From contig JBKCHH010000060.1 in NCBI GenBank assembly GCA_046302855.1, forward strand, positions 1 through 23,890: a stretch of DNA of 23,890 nt, given 5' to 3'. Below, in pieces: positions 1 to 10,651 of this stretch. The notes beneath the pieces were generated by a model, which saw nothing but the letters and a program-made list of their open reading frames with translations, ran no database searches and was not told the origin of the DNA. Position numbers and translations under genes: made by a program. Positions within the stretch are counted from its first letter, which is position 1. The number at the start of each line of letters is the position of its first letter. Origin of the DNA: JBKCHH01 sp046302855 (GTDB taxonomy: Bacteria > Pseudomonadota > Alphaproteobacteria > Rickettsiales > UBA8987).

Positions 1-2
1 CC

Positions 3-542
3 TTAGTAGTAAGAAATGGCGGTGCTGACGTAGAAGATGGTAGTGGGGCTTCTTTAGTTACTGTTGATAATACTGCTACAGCTATTAACAATGCACTTGA
101 TGTTAACAATACTGCAAATTTTGATGGTGCCCTAACCTCAAACCAAGGGGCAACCTTTAGTGGTAGCGGTGTAAATAGTAATACCTTAGGTGTTAGTGGA
201 AACTCTACTCTTGCTACTTTAAGTTCTACTGATGCTAATATAAGGATTACAAGTTCTGGAACTTGCGGAGCTGGAAATTATGGTAGGGTTAGATTTAATT
301 CCACCGCAAATACAATAGAATATTGTAATAATTCTGGAACTTGTAGTGATTTAAAGAGACCTACAGGTGCTACAGGTGCTACAGGTGGAACAAATGTTTA
401 TCTTCATAGTTGCTATAGGCACAATGGCAGTAGCCCTTTTTGGAGTGAGGAAGTGTGTCCAAGGGGATATGTGCAAACTGGAACTAATCTTATTGCCCCC
501 AGCAACCTTAAAATACACTGCTGTAAGATTGGGGTCTATTAA
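3..542 (+). CDS. C-terminal part of a repetitive surface/fibre-like protein (5' end outside window)
   Basis: An open frame enters from the left edge with no start and ends at TAA 540-542, giving about 179 residues. The first ~75 residues are Asn/Thr/Ser/Gly-rich with short recurring phrases (NNALDVNNTANFDG, GVNSNTLGVSGNSTLATL), the style of beta-helical or trimeric fibre shafts. Next comes a block containing GTCGAGNYGRVRFNST and IEYCNNSGTC, then a collagen-like TGATGATGG stretch, then a Cys-rich end (SCYRH, EEVCPRG, IHCCK). Known fibre, tail-spike and surface proteins share the 'small repeats, R-F-N-S-T-x-N-x-I-E-Y-C-N, Gly-x-Thr, knob' order, so I infer an exported or surface fibre. No transmembrane anchor or autotransporter barrel is seen at this C terminus. 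A forward ATG frame at 367-621 in another register is a shadow of it. Whether the gene is bacterial or of phage origin cannot be told here. Confidence 0.72.
   Translation, partial: LVVRNGGADVEDGSGASLVTVDNTATAINNALDVNNTANFDGALTSNQGATFSGSGVNSNTLGVSGNSTLATLSSTDANIRITSSGTCGAGNYGRVRFNSTANTIEYCNNSGTCSDLKRPTGATGATGGTNVYLHSCYRHNGSSPFWSEEVCPRGYVQTGTNLIAPSNLKIHCCKIGVY
361..387 (+). repeat. Three perfect 9-bp tandem repeats (CTACAGGTG)
   Basis: Three exact copies of CTACAGGTG lie in frame in the fibre-like gene and encode the collagen-like TGATGATG run. In-frame 9-bp units can expand or contract by slippage without breaking the frame. Confidence 0.85.
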
Positions 543-645
543 CCTTAAAGTATGGTGTTTTATTAAATATGCCTATGCAAAAGGTTCTAAATCTAAGTGG
601 CGGAAGGACTGGTTAACCTAAAGATAAATTTTTAAAGGCCGGTAA

Positions 646-655
646 GGCAATCCAG
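646..655 (+). repeat. Remnant end (GGCAATCCAG) of the palindromic repeat
   Basis: GGCAATCCAG is the 3' end of the repeat seen at 657-703. It sits one base upstream of the next copy's 5' end (CGTCATGAGC at 657), suggesting head-to-tail insertion or partial deletion of an earlier copy. Confidence 0.6.
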
Positions 656-656
656 C

Positions 657-703
657 CGTCATGAGCTAAGTGAGAGCTTCGCTTAGAAAGCGTGGCAATC
701 CAG
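657..703 (+). repeat. Palindromic intergenic repeat, copy A
   Basis: A 47-bp unit starts CGTCATGAGC and ends GGCAATCCAG, with an internal hairpin (CTAAG 666-670 pairing with CTTAG 682-686). The ends match copy B exactly. From memory this resembles the short CGTCATTGCGAGG...GGCAATCCAG intergenic repeats common in Rickettsiales and other AT-rich bacteria. I could not search to confirm this. Confidence 0.7.
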
Positions 704-735
704 TTTTTAAAGCCTTATTTTTTGAATTTTATTTA

Positions 736-779
736 CTGGATTGCCGCGTCGGCTTGTCAAGCCTCCTCGGCTCATGACG
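736..779 (-). repeat. Palindromic intergenic repeat, copy B (opposite orientation)
   Basis: Read on the reverse strand, the 44-bp unit begins CGTCATGAGC and ends GGCAATCCAG. The core contains the perfect hairpin GGCTT-GAC-AAGCC. Its ends match copy A exactly but the core differs, so the termini are conserved and the middle is free to drift. Copies A and B face each other and could form one larger stem-loop over 657-779. Confidence 0.75.
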
Positions 780-795
780 ATCCATTTTTACCACC

Positions 796-1011
796 CTACT
801 GAATATACTTATTATTCTTGGCATCACTATAAAAAAAACCGGGTTTTGGAACTTGAAAAATATTTATTTCTAAATCGCCGGCATCGCTATAAATATCTTT
901 ACCATCATTTCCTTTGGTTTGCTTTAAAAGGCGGATTTTAAAATTATCGCTATCCCCCACCTTATCCAATTCTTTTTTATTGATTATAATGTTTTTACGA
1001 TTTTTACTCAT
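796..1011 (-). CDS. Possible small hypothetical protein
   Basis: An ATG-started reverse frame of 71 codons, rich in Lys, Asn and Asp, with a sober composition (ending AKNNKYIQ). I recognise no family. The upstream sequence (1012-1030) shows no clear Shine-Dalgarno motif, and the stop lies 17 bp from repeat copy B. It could be a genuine small protein, a gene end truncated when the repeats arrived, or chance. The competing forward frame at 741-941 is His/Tyr-rich and looks worse. Low confidence. Confidence 0.3.
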   Translation of the reverse strand: MSKNRKNIIINKKELDKVGDSDNFKIRLLKQTKGNDGKDIYSDAGDLEINIFQVPKPGFFYSDAKNNKYIQ

Positions 1012-1022
1012 ATTACTAATAT
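994..1022 (+). promoter_or_regulatory. Candidate promoter for the dxr operon
   Basis: TTTACG (994-999) and TAATAT (1017-1022) are separated by 17 bp, about 38 bp before the dxr ATG. Each box matches the sigma-70 consensus at 4 of 6 positions. In DNA this AT-rich such matches are common, so this is tentative. Confidence 0.3.
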
Positions 1023-1059
1023 GGTTGAAGTAGAACTAGTAATTACAAAAGGTTAACAA

Positions 1060-2220
1060 ATGGTTAAAAAAGATATTATTATTTTGGGTGCAACTGGCAC
1101 TATTGGTGATAATTCTTTGCATATAATAAAAAATAATCCGCAAAAACTTAGGCTACTTGGCATTTCTGCTGAAAAGAATCATAAGAAACTTATTCAAATA
1201 GCAAAGGAATTCAAGCCCAGTTTTGTAGCAATTGTAGATGAAACCAATGTGGCGGAAGTAAAGGAACAGCTACCAAACACCAAAATTATTTACGGCAAAA
1301 ATGCTAATAATGAGCTCTCCCAAATAAAAGCAGACCTAGTTATTAATGGAATTGTTGGCTTTGCGGGCCTTGCTTCCACCCTTTCTGCCATTTCAGCAAA
1401 GCAGAAAATAGCCCTAGCTAATAAAGAAAGTATTGTGTGTGGTTGGCATCTAATTGAAAATCTTTTAAAAAAACATCCGCAAAGTAAAATAATTCCAGTA
1501 GATTCTGAACATAATGCTCTACTGCAAATTTTTGAAGAGCGGGAGCTAACAGAAATAGACAAGGTAATAATTACCGCGTCTGGTGGGCCTTTTTTTCAAC
1601 AGTCTAAAGAACAGCTAGCAAAGGTTAGTAAAAATCAGGCATTAAACCATCCCAAATGGAAAATGGGGGAAAAAATCAGTATAGATAGTGCAACCCTTAT
1701 GAACAAGGGCTTTGAGCTTATTGAAGCCTATTATTTATTTAATCTGCCAAAAGAAAAGATAGAAGCAATTATTCACCCAGAATCTATCATCCACGCCATA
1801 ATAAATTTTCTAGATGGCAACAGTAAGGCGGTAATGGCTGTGCCTAATATGCAGGTTGCCATTGCCTATGCGATTTCTTTTGCTACTAAACAAAAAAGAA
1901 TTCCACAAAACCTTCATCTAGATTTAACCCTGCAGAAAAATCTTAGCTTTTATAAGGTGGATGAGGAAAAATTCCCTGCCCTAGCTATTGCAAAAAAAGT
2001 TATGGCTATCGGTAAGTCTTCACCCGCTATACTTAATGCCTCTAACGAAGTGGCGGTAAAATTATTTTTGGAAGAAAAAATATCATTTTCACAAATTGTA
2101 GAAATTTCTAGAATTGTGCTAGAAAAATCTAAAATCTTACCTTTTAATTCCCTTGCGGAATTGTGCGAAATAGATAGAATTGCACGGGAAATCTCATACA
2201 AGGTAGCGGGCACACAATGA
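1060..2220 (+). CDS. dxr: 1-deoxy-D-xylulose 5-phosphate reductoisomerase
   Basis: Catalyses the NADPH-dependent rearrangement and reduction of DXP to 2-C-methyl-D-erythritol 4-phosphate, the first committed step of the MEP isoprenoid pathway, in the cytosol. The 386 residues match the usual ~390-400. The N-terminal NADPH-binding loop is GATGTIGDNS (10-19), followed by ALANKES (118-124). The divalent-metal site is visible as D148-S149-E150 in PVDSEHN plus E219 in LMNKGFE. ITASGGPFF (171-179), NHPKW (196-200) and IIHPESIIHA are further family blocks. The ATG at 1060 has AAAAGG seven bases upstream (1047-1052). The stop overlaps the rseP start as ATGA (2217-2220), so the two are translationally coupled. 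dxr next to rseP is a common proteobacterial arrangement. Nothing looks defective. Confidence 0.97.
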   Translation: MVKKDIIILGATGTIGDNSLHIIKNNPQKLRLLGISAEKNHKKLIQIAKEFKPSFVAIVDETNVAEVKEQLPNTKIIYGKNANNELSQIKADLVINGIVGFAGLASTLSAISAKQKIALANKESIVCGWHLIENLLKKHPQSKIIPVDSEHNALLQIFEERELTEIDKVIITASGGPFFQQSKEQLAKVSKNQALNHPKWKMGEKISIDSATLMNKGFELIEAYYLFNLPKEKIEAIIHPESIIHAIINFLDGNSKAVMAVPNMQVAIAYAISFATKQKRIPQNLHLDLTLQKNLSFYKVDEEKFPALAIAKKVMAIGKSSPAILNASNEVAVKLFLEEKISFSQIVEISRIVLEKSKILPFNSLAELCEIDRIAREISYKVAGTQ

Positions 2221-3314
2221 TTGAAGTTCTTCATAATATCTTTTGGTTTATAGCGGTTATTTCCGTTTTAGTTTTTGTGCATGAATTTGGGCATTACTGG
2301 GTGGCAAAAAAACTGGGCGTAAAAATAGAATCATTTTCCATAGGAATGGGCAAGGAGCTTTTTGGCTGGAATGATAAGGCGGGAACCAGATGGAAGCTAA
2401 GTTTACTACCAATTGGTGGCTATGTAAAAATGTATGGAGATGAAAATGCTGCCTCTGTTCCAGATAGTGAAAGTAAATTTTCAGCAGCAGAGAAAAAAAT
2501 GGCATTTCAATTTCAACCCCTGCTTAACCGCACTGCCATTGTATTTGCTGGCCCTTTAATTAATTTTATTTTGGCGATACTATTCTTAACCTTCTTGTTT
2601 ACTGCCTTTGGCAAGCCAACCTCTAAACCCATAGTTAAGGAGGTTCAAGCCTCAAGCCCAGCTGAACAGGCAGGAATTGTGGCAGGCGATGTTATTCTAA
2701 AACTAAACAACCATAATATTAAAGAATTTAAAGATATTGTTGGGGTGGTGAATTTATTTCCCAACCAAACCATGCAGATCGTGTTTAACAGAAATGGCGA
2801 AATTATCACCTCTTTAATAAAGCCAGTAATGGTAGAAAGCAATGATGCCTTTGGTAAAAAATCAATGATTGCCAAAATTGGCATAGTTTCAGAGCCAACC
2901 TACAGGCTTCAAATGAATGTATTTTCTGCCCTAACTGCCTCGATCGCAGAATGTTATGATTTAAGTATCAAAACGCTAACTGCCCTTTGGCAAATAGTTA
3001 CCTTTAGCCGAAGTGCAGATCAAATAAGTGGCGTGCTTAGAATTGCAGATTACTCTGGTAAATCTGCTGAAATGGGCATGGCAACGCTAATTTGGTTTAT
3101 GGCAGTTTTATCGCTTAATTTAGCCTTAGTGAACCTTTTCCCAATACCGGGGCTGGATGGCGGGCATTTATTTTTATATCTAATAGAATTTATTAAGGGC
3201 AAGCCAATCAATGAAAAATATTTGAACTATGTATTTAAGGCTGGCTTTTCATTCTTAATTTTTTTGATGCTACTTGCCACCTTTAACGATTTGAAATATT
3301 TTCAGATACTATAA
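2217..3314 (+). CDS. rseP: RseP-type site-2 intramembrane zinc metalloprotease
   Basis: An inner-membrane protease that cleaves transmembrane substrates. In known systems it cuts the anti-sigma factor RseA and remnant signal peptides. The zinc-binding HEFGH is at residues 22-26 in the first membrane segment, and the second catalytic motif appears as NLFPIPGLDGGH with L313-D314-G315-G316. A periplasmic PDZ domain spans roughly 136-200 (VKEVQASSPAEQAG, GDVILKLNN). Only one PDZ is apparent, as in shorter alphaproteobacterial members, whereas E. coli has two. Membrane segments lie at about 5-25, 105-132, 285-312 and 340-360. It overlaps the dxr stop by 4 bp. In most proteobacteria bamA follows rseP; here purK does, 13 bp later. 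No rseA or rpoE is in the window, so the substrate is unknown. Confidence 0.95.
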   Translation: MIEVLHNIFWFIAVISVLVFVHEFGHYWVAKKLGVKIESFSIGMGKELFGWNDKAGTRWKLSLLPIGGYVKMYGDENAASVPDSESKFSAAEKKMAFQFQPLLNRTAIVFAGPLINFILAILFLTFLFTAFGKPTSKPIVKEVQASSPAEQAGIVAGDVILKLNNHNIKEFKDIVGVVNLFPNQTMQIVFNRNGEIITSLIKPVMVESNDAFGKKSMIAKIGIVSEPTYRLQMNVFSALTASIAECYDLSIKTLTALWQIVTFSRSADQISGVLRIADYSGKSAEMGMATLIWFMAVLSLNLALVNLFPIPGLDGGHLFLYLIEFIKGKPINEKYLNYVFKAGFSFLIFLMLLATFNDLKYFQIL

Positions 3315-3327
3315 GAATTGCTAGCTA

Positions 3328-4392
3328 ATGACTTCATATCAACCAAAAACTATAGGTATTTTAGGCGGTGGGCAGTTAGGCAAAATGCTTGCCATTTCAG
3401 CCAGCCATTTGGGCTATAAAACAATAGTTTTCTCTCCTGAAAAAACATCCATTGCCTTTAGCGTGGCTAGCGAATCTGTGGTTGCTAGCTTTCAAGATTC
3501 TGAATCTTTGAAGAGTTTCTTTAACAGGTGCGATGTGGTAACTTATGAGTTTGAAAATATAGTTCTGCCCAAACTATCAAATGCTTATTTAAATAAGCTA
3601 AAACCATCTATTAATATTTTAGAAATAAGCCAAGATAGAATAAAAGAAAAAACCTTTCTAAACTCTATAAAGGTTAAAACGGCAAATTTTAGGCATATTA
3701 AATCTTTGAATGATGCTATTGATTTTATTAATAAAAACGGCAAATCTATCATAAAAACCGTTACCCTTGGCTATGATGGTAAGGGGCAGTGGGTGTGCCA
3801 TAAAGAAAATATCCAACAGTTAAACTTAGATTTCAACAATACCTCTTATATCATTGAACAAAAGGTTGATTTTATTACGGAAGCCTCAGCCATTATAGCT
3901 AGAAATGCTAATGGTGAAATGGCGGTTTTTCCTATTTCACAAAATACTCATATAGATGGTATATTGGCAAAAACCGTTGCCCCTGCAAAAATTTCTGCCA
4001 CTACGCTAAAAAAAATTAACAAGATTGCCAGCATAATAGCTGAAAAACTAGGTCTTGAAGGGATTCTAGCAGTTGAGTTTTTTATCACAAAAAAAGGTGA
4101 GGTTTTAGTTAATGAACTTGCCCCCCGCCCGCATAATTCTGGGCATTGGACTATGGATGGAAACATCACCAGCCAGTTTGAACAAACAATTAGGGCTATT
4201 TTAAACCTGCCACTTGGTTCAACCAAAATAAAAGCTCCTAAAGCTACGGTAGAAATGATAAATATTTTGGGGGATGATGTAAATAATTTAGAAAAATATT
4301 ACAAAAACCCAAAGGCAAAAATCTACATCTACGGCAAAGAAAACAATAAAAACAGCCAAAAAAGAAAGCTAGGACATATAAATTTGCTATAA
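3328..4392 (+). CDS. purK: N5-carboxyaminoimidazole ribonucleotide synthase
   Basis: An ATP-grasp enzyme that carboxylates 5-aminoimidazole ribonucleotide with bicarbonate to N5-CAIR in de novo purine synthesis. PurE then isomerises the product. The 354 residues are the normal family length. The N-terminal biotin-carboxylase-like fold starts with GILGGGQLGKM (10-20). The ATP-grasp region includes KTVTLGYDGKGQW (143-155). The substrate/metal motif ends in VEFF (249-252) and NELAPRPHNSGHWT (262-275), diagnostic for PurK. The ATG at 3328 lies 13 bp after rseP with no strong ribosome site, so it probably relies on upstream translation. PurE, usually adjacent, is not in the window. PurL follows after an 88-bp gap, so the purine genes cluster loosely. 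Confidence 0.95.
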   Translation: MTSYQPKTIGILGGGQLGKMLAISASHLGYKTIVFSPEKTSIAFSVASESVVASFQDSESLKSFFNRCDVVTYEFENIVLPKLSNAYLNKLKPSINILEISQDRIKEKTFLNSIKVKTANFRHIKSLNDAIDFINKNGKSIIKTVTLGYDGKGQWVCHKENIQQLNLDFNNTSYIIEQKVDFITEASAIIARNANGEMAVFPISQNTHIDGILAKTVAPAKISATTLKKINKIASIIAEKLGLEGILAVEFFITKKGEVLVNELAPRPHNSGHWTMDGNITSQFEQTIRAILNLPLGSTKIKAPKATVEMINILGDDVNNLEKYYKNPKAKIYIYGKENNKNSQKRKLGHINLL

Positions 4393-4480
4393 TTTTTTTC
4401 TTTTTAAAATCACCATTGAAAATCGCTTGTTTATTCTTTTACTTACTTTAAAAGCAACCAGAAAAGATTTTTTAGCATAG

Positions 4481-7788
<3,308 letters not shown>

Positions 7789-7814
7789 GATGCTTGGCAA
7801 TTAACATTATTTTT

Positions 7815-7962
7815 AAAAGACCTCTGCATAATTCGCTTATATGAAATTTTTATGCTTTTGCCTCGAAGCGGAAAACCGCAGTTTACACAAAGTAAATGAG
7901 GATTCGAGCATCGAAGCGAATGCATAAAAATCCATAGAAGTAGAATTAGGCAGGGGTCTTTT
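7815..7962. mobile_element. 148-bp imperfect inverted-repeat element (MITE-like)
   Basis: Two arms of about 54 bp face each other (7815-7868 and 7909-7962), around 80% identical by eye. Both begin AAAAGACCYCTGCMTAATTC when read inward and share TTTTTATGC and a GCYTCGAWG block. The 40-bp centre contains small hairpins: GCGG-AAAA-CCGC (7868-7879), TTTAC/GTAAA (7882-7896), and CTCGAA (7862-7867) pairing with TTCGAG (7903-7908). It encodes no protein. Long terminal inverted repeats with a short non-coding centre are typical of non-autonomous transposable elements. The GACCYCTGC-type ends remind me of IS5-like termini, but this is memory, not a search. Target duplication is not clear because both flanks are T-runs. 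The outer end sits on the bolA-like stop codon. It could also act as a transcription terminator. Confidence 0.6.
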
Positions 7963-8238
7963 TTAGATGAGCTCTATAGTTAATGCATGCAAACCTTTAT
8001 CGAATTCCGCAAAAAGCAAGCTATTGATTTTACGGTGAATTTCTAGCCTAGATAGGTTTTGAAAATCATCCTTTTTTAAAATTAATTTAAGGTGCGTTTC
8101 TTTTTCCGCATCGCTTGGCATGTGGCTTGCGTGTTGGCTAGAAAAATCCTCAATTTTTATATAGGATAATTTAAGGCTACCGTGCAGTATATCATTAATG
8201 GTTTTTATTCTGGAGATCATAGCAAAACTTTTACCCAT
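7963..8238 (-). CDS. BolA-family protein
   Basis: A small protein of 91 residues with the BolA fold signature. KIEDFSSQHASHMPS corresponds to the loop region. ETHLKLILKKDDFQNLSRLE, then IHRKINSLLFAEFDKGLHAL, match the conserved 'H-F-x-V, S-x-x-x-R-H-R, L-A-x-E-L-x-x-x-I-H-A-L' pattern. BolA proteins work with monothiol glutaredoxins in iron-sulfur cluster trafficking and affect cell shape and stress responses. The ATG at 8238 is used; an internal Met7 (8220) is an alternative. The final codons run straight into the inverted-repeat element, whose terminal A-run lies directly after the TAA, so the C terminus may have been set by its insertion. The length is still normal for the family. The exact subfamily (BolA versus IbaG/BolA2) cannot be assigned. 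Confidence 0.8.
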   Translation of the reverse strand: MGKSFAMISRIKTINDILHGSLKLSYIKIEDFSSQHASHMPSDAEKETHLKLILKKDDFQNLSRLEIHRKINSLLFAEFDKGLHALTIELI

Positions 8239-8271
8239 ATATTACCCATAAAACTTATATGTCCATATAAT
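8231..8271. promoter_or_regulatory. Direct repeats and candidate promoter between the bolA-like gene and the lipoprotein gene
   Basis: Two exact 9-bp repeats TTACCCATA (8231-8239 and 8242-8250) are spaced 11 bp start to start, one helical turn. A perfect forward -10 box TATAAT lies at 8266-8271; with 18-bp spacing the -35 position is TTACCC (8242-8247), inside the second repeat. The first repeat overlaps the divergent bolA-like start codon. The layout would suit a regulator binding here, but no regulator is known. Confidence 0.35.
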
Positions 8272-8326
8272 TTAGCTTGAAAAATTATGTGTTTTAAATT
8301 AACTGTGCTTGGCTTATGAAGAGCTT

Positions 8327-8806
8327 ATGAAAAAAATATTTCTTTTCTTGATACTAACTGCTTTTCTTTCTGCCTGCGTAGATACCGCTATTGATGCCTA
8401 TGAAGAAAGCAAGGTTGAATATGCCAAGCAAAAAACCTTCTTTAAGGCAGATAAGGGTAGCGTTGGCGCACAATATGAATCTGGCAAGTTAAACTGTTGC
8501 GGTGAATCTTCTAAAAAAGATCCTAAAGAGGCCTTAAGATGGTTCTGTTTGGCAGCTAGAAATGGCTCGGCTGATGCTATGTATATGATTGGCTTTATCT
8601 ATGAAAATTCTGGACTGTTTGATGCTGGCTCCCTTAGAAAAGATGAGGTCTTAGCCCTTGCCTACTATAAACTTGCCTTAAATGCTGGCAATTTGGAATC
8701 AGAAAAAAGCTATAATAAGCTGGTTGAAAAATCTACCATAGATAAGGTGCAAAAGGCAGATACCCTAGTTGCTATGTGGCCTAAAGTTTATTGCGAAGTG
8801 AAATGA
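8327..8806 (+). CDS. Sel1-repeat lipoprotein
   Basis: A predicted lipoprotein of 159 residues. The N terminus MKKIFLFLILTAFLSAC is a type II signal with lipobox L14-S15-A16-C17, so mature protein starts at a lipidated Cys17. This decides the start: the ATG at 8327, preceded by GAAGAG, rather than an in-frame TTG at 8309. The mature part carries two Sel1/TPR-like helical pairs: GAQYESGKL...ALRWFCLAARNGSADAMYMIGFIYEN (48-93), and ALAYYKLALNAGNLES (110-125). Sel1 repeats mediate protein-protein contact. Cys57-Cys58, Cys74 and Cys156 could form disulfides in the periplasm. Its TGA overlaps the start of the ABC exporter as ATGA, so the two are co-translated. A role tied to the exporter or envelope assembly is my inference. 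Confidence 0.85.
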   Translation: MKKIFLFLILTAFLSACVDTAIDAYEESKVEYAKQKTFFKADKGSVGAQYESGKLNCCGESSKKDPKEALRWFCLAARNGSADAMYMIGFIYENSGLFDAGSLRKDEVLALAYYKLALNAGNLESEKSYNKLVEKSTIDKVQKADTLVAMWPKVYCEVK

Positions 8807-10647
8807 ATAGTAAAATGATGTGGATTAAAAAAGCCCTCTCCAAAATACTATTCTGGAAAAAAAACTTACCTCCCCTTGAAGGGAAAAAAACTAAGTATGA
8901 TTCCACCAAATACCTAACCCTAAGGCTAATGAAGGAGCATATGGCAAGGTATAGATTAAAATTTGCTCTAAACATATTTTTAATGTTTCTTGTTGCAGCG
9001 GCTACTTCTGGGCAGGCTTATATGATAAAGCCAGCGGTAGATTTAATGTTTAAAGAAAATAATAAAAATTTATTATACCTAGTTCCCCTAGCGGTAATAA
9101 TAATAACCATAGTTAAGGGTTTTACCCAATATTTTCAGGTTCTAACTATGGATTTGCTAACGGCAAAAATATCCGCCGATATGAGACTAAGGCTATACAG
9201 CCATCACATATATGCAGATATGGAAACTTTTAACAAAACCTCTTCTGGCAAGTTAATTTCAAGCGTTACTAACGATATTAATGCGGTAATGGGCGCGGTT
9301 AGTATTTTAATGAATGGCTCTATAAAACAAACGATAACGGTTATAACCCTTATAATTGTTATGTTTAAAGTAAATTCTGAACTGGCACTAATAGCATTTA
9401 TAGCTATTCCGTTTTGTGCCTTGCCCGTAATTTTAATTACTAAAAAGCTAAAGAAACTCTCGCATAAAACCATTTCTAATACCGAAAACTTTACATCCCA
9501 AATGGATGATACTTTAAAAGCGGCAAAACTTGTAAAATCTTATAACGCTGAAGATTTTGAGGTTAAAAGAATGGGGGCGATATTAGATGATATGTATAAA
9601 ATAAGGCGGAAAACCGCCAAACTTTCGCAGTTGTCTTCGCCTTTTATTGAAACCATATCTGGAATTGGAATTGCTCTAGTAATTTTTTATGGCGGGGCAA
9701 AGGTAATGGCGGGTGAAACAACTCCCGGTGCCTTTTTTGCCTTTTTCGCCTCTATGGCAATGGCTTATAAACCAATGCGGAGTGTGGCTAATTTGAATCT
9801 TTCCTTTCAAATGGGGTTAGTTTCTGTTCGTAATTATTTTACTACCATAGATAAAAAACCAACTATTGTTGATTCCCCAAAAGCAAAAGAGCTAGATTTA
9901 GATAAGGTTAAGGGCGATATTGAGTTTAAAAATGTAAGTTTTAATTATCTGCCAGAATATCCAGAAAGAAAGGCGTTAAACCATATTAACCTATATATTC
10001 CAAGTGGGAAAAAGGTTGCCTTAGTGGGGCCAAGTGGAGGTGGAAAATCTACCATAATGAATATGATTTTGCGTTTTTATGATGCTGATAGCGGCAATGT
10101 GCTACTAGACGGAGTTAGTATTAAGGATTTAAAAATAAAATCCCTCCGCAGTGCTATTTCTATGGTAAGCCAAGAGGTGCAACTGTTTGATGATACCATT
10201 AAAGAAAATATCCGCTACTGTAAGCAAGATGCCAGTGACGAAGATATTATAAAGGCTGCAAAGTTAGCTCAAGCCTATGATTTTATTATGGAGCAACCTT
10301 TGGGCTTTGATACCTTTATTGGGCAAAGTGGCACAAGGCTTTCAGGCGGGCAAAGGCAAAGGATTTCTATCGCAAGGGCAATTTTATTTAATGCACCAAT
10401 TTTGTTGTTAGATGAGGCAACTTCCAGCCTAGATGCAATTTCAGAAAGGGAAATAAAAAGAGCCTTAGATGAACTCACAAGAGATAGAACCACCCTAGTT
10501 ATTGCCCACCGCCTTTCTACCGTAATAAATTCTGATAAGATCTGCGTAATAAAAGATGGGGTTTTAGTAGAAGAAGGAACCCACAAAGAGCTAATGAAGA
10601 AAAACGGCGAATATGCCAACCTTTACTCAAAACAGTTTGAGGAGTGA
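8803..10647 (+). CDS. msbA: MsbA-type ABC exporter (transmembrane and ATPase domains fused)
   Basis: A half-transporter of 614 residues that would dimerise to flip a lipid or drug across the inner membrane. The N-terminal membrane domain occupies roughly residues 45-330 with about six helices. The nucleotide-binding domain follows with every motif: Walker A GPSGGGKST (409-417), Q-loop in SMVSQEVQLF, signature LSGGQRQR (513-520), Walker B ILLLDE (533-538), D-loop SSLD, and H-loop His569 in IAHRLSTV. The family includes MsbA (lipid A flippase) and close drug exporters. I favour MsbA because of general similarity in alphaproteobacteria, but the substrate is not proven. The ATG at 8803 overlaps the lipoprotein stop; an in-frame TTG at 8791 would also fit but is less likely. 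The end lies 4 nt from the convergent gene at 10652. Confidence 0.85.
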   Translation: MNSKMMWIKKALSKILFWKKNLPPLEGKKTKYDSTKYLTLRLMKEHMARYRLKFALNIFLMFLVAAATSGQAYMIKPAVDLMFKENNKNLLYLVPLAVIIITIVKGFTQYFQVLTMDLLTAKISADMRLRLYSHHIYADMETFNKTSSGKLISSVTNDINAVMGAVSILMNGSIKQTITVITLIIVMFKVNSELALIAFIAIPFCALPVILITKKLKKLSHKTISNTENFTSQMDDTLKAAKLVKSYNAEDFEVKRMGAILDDMYKIRRKTAKLSQLSSPFIETISGIGIALVIFYGGAKVMAGETTPGAFFAFFASMAMAYKPMRSVANLNLSFQMGLVSVRNYFTTIDKKPTIVDSPKAKELDLDKVKGDIEFKNVSFNYLPEYPERKALNHINLYIPSGKKVALVGPSGGGKSTIMNMILRFYDADSGNVLLDGVSIKDLKIKSLRSAISMVSQEVQLFDDTIKENIRYCKQDASDEDIIKAAKLAQAYDFIMEQPLGFDTFIGQSGTRLSGGQRQRISIARAILFNAPILLLDEATSSLDAISEREIKRALDELTRDRTTLVIAHRLSTVINSDKICVIKDGVLVEEGTHKELMKKNGEYANLYSKQFEE

Positions 10648-10651
10648 TGGT

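Larger units (their letters stand above)
543..1059. other. Gene-poor gap with palindromic repeats and one doubtful small gene
   Basis: About 517 bases between the fibre-like gene and dxr. It holds two inverted copies of a palindromic repeat (657-703 and 736-779) with a 10-bp remnant (646-655), a possible 71-codon reverse gene (796-1011), and a possible dxr promoter near 994-1022. I see no tRNA or other structured RNA. Confidence 0.6.

Noticed and set aside
367..621. Forward frame of 84 codons
   Set aside because: It runs in another register through the fibre-like gene; the in-phase frame with repeats and Cys blocks is far more convincing.
741..941. Forward frame of 66 codons, His/Tyr-rich
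   Set aside because: Starts inside repeat copy B, no ribosome site, composition looks like chance.
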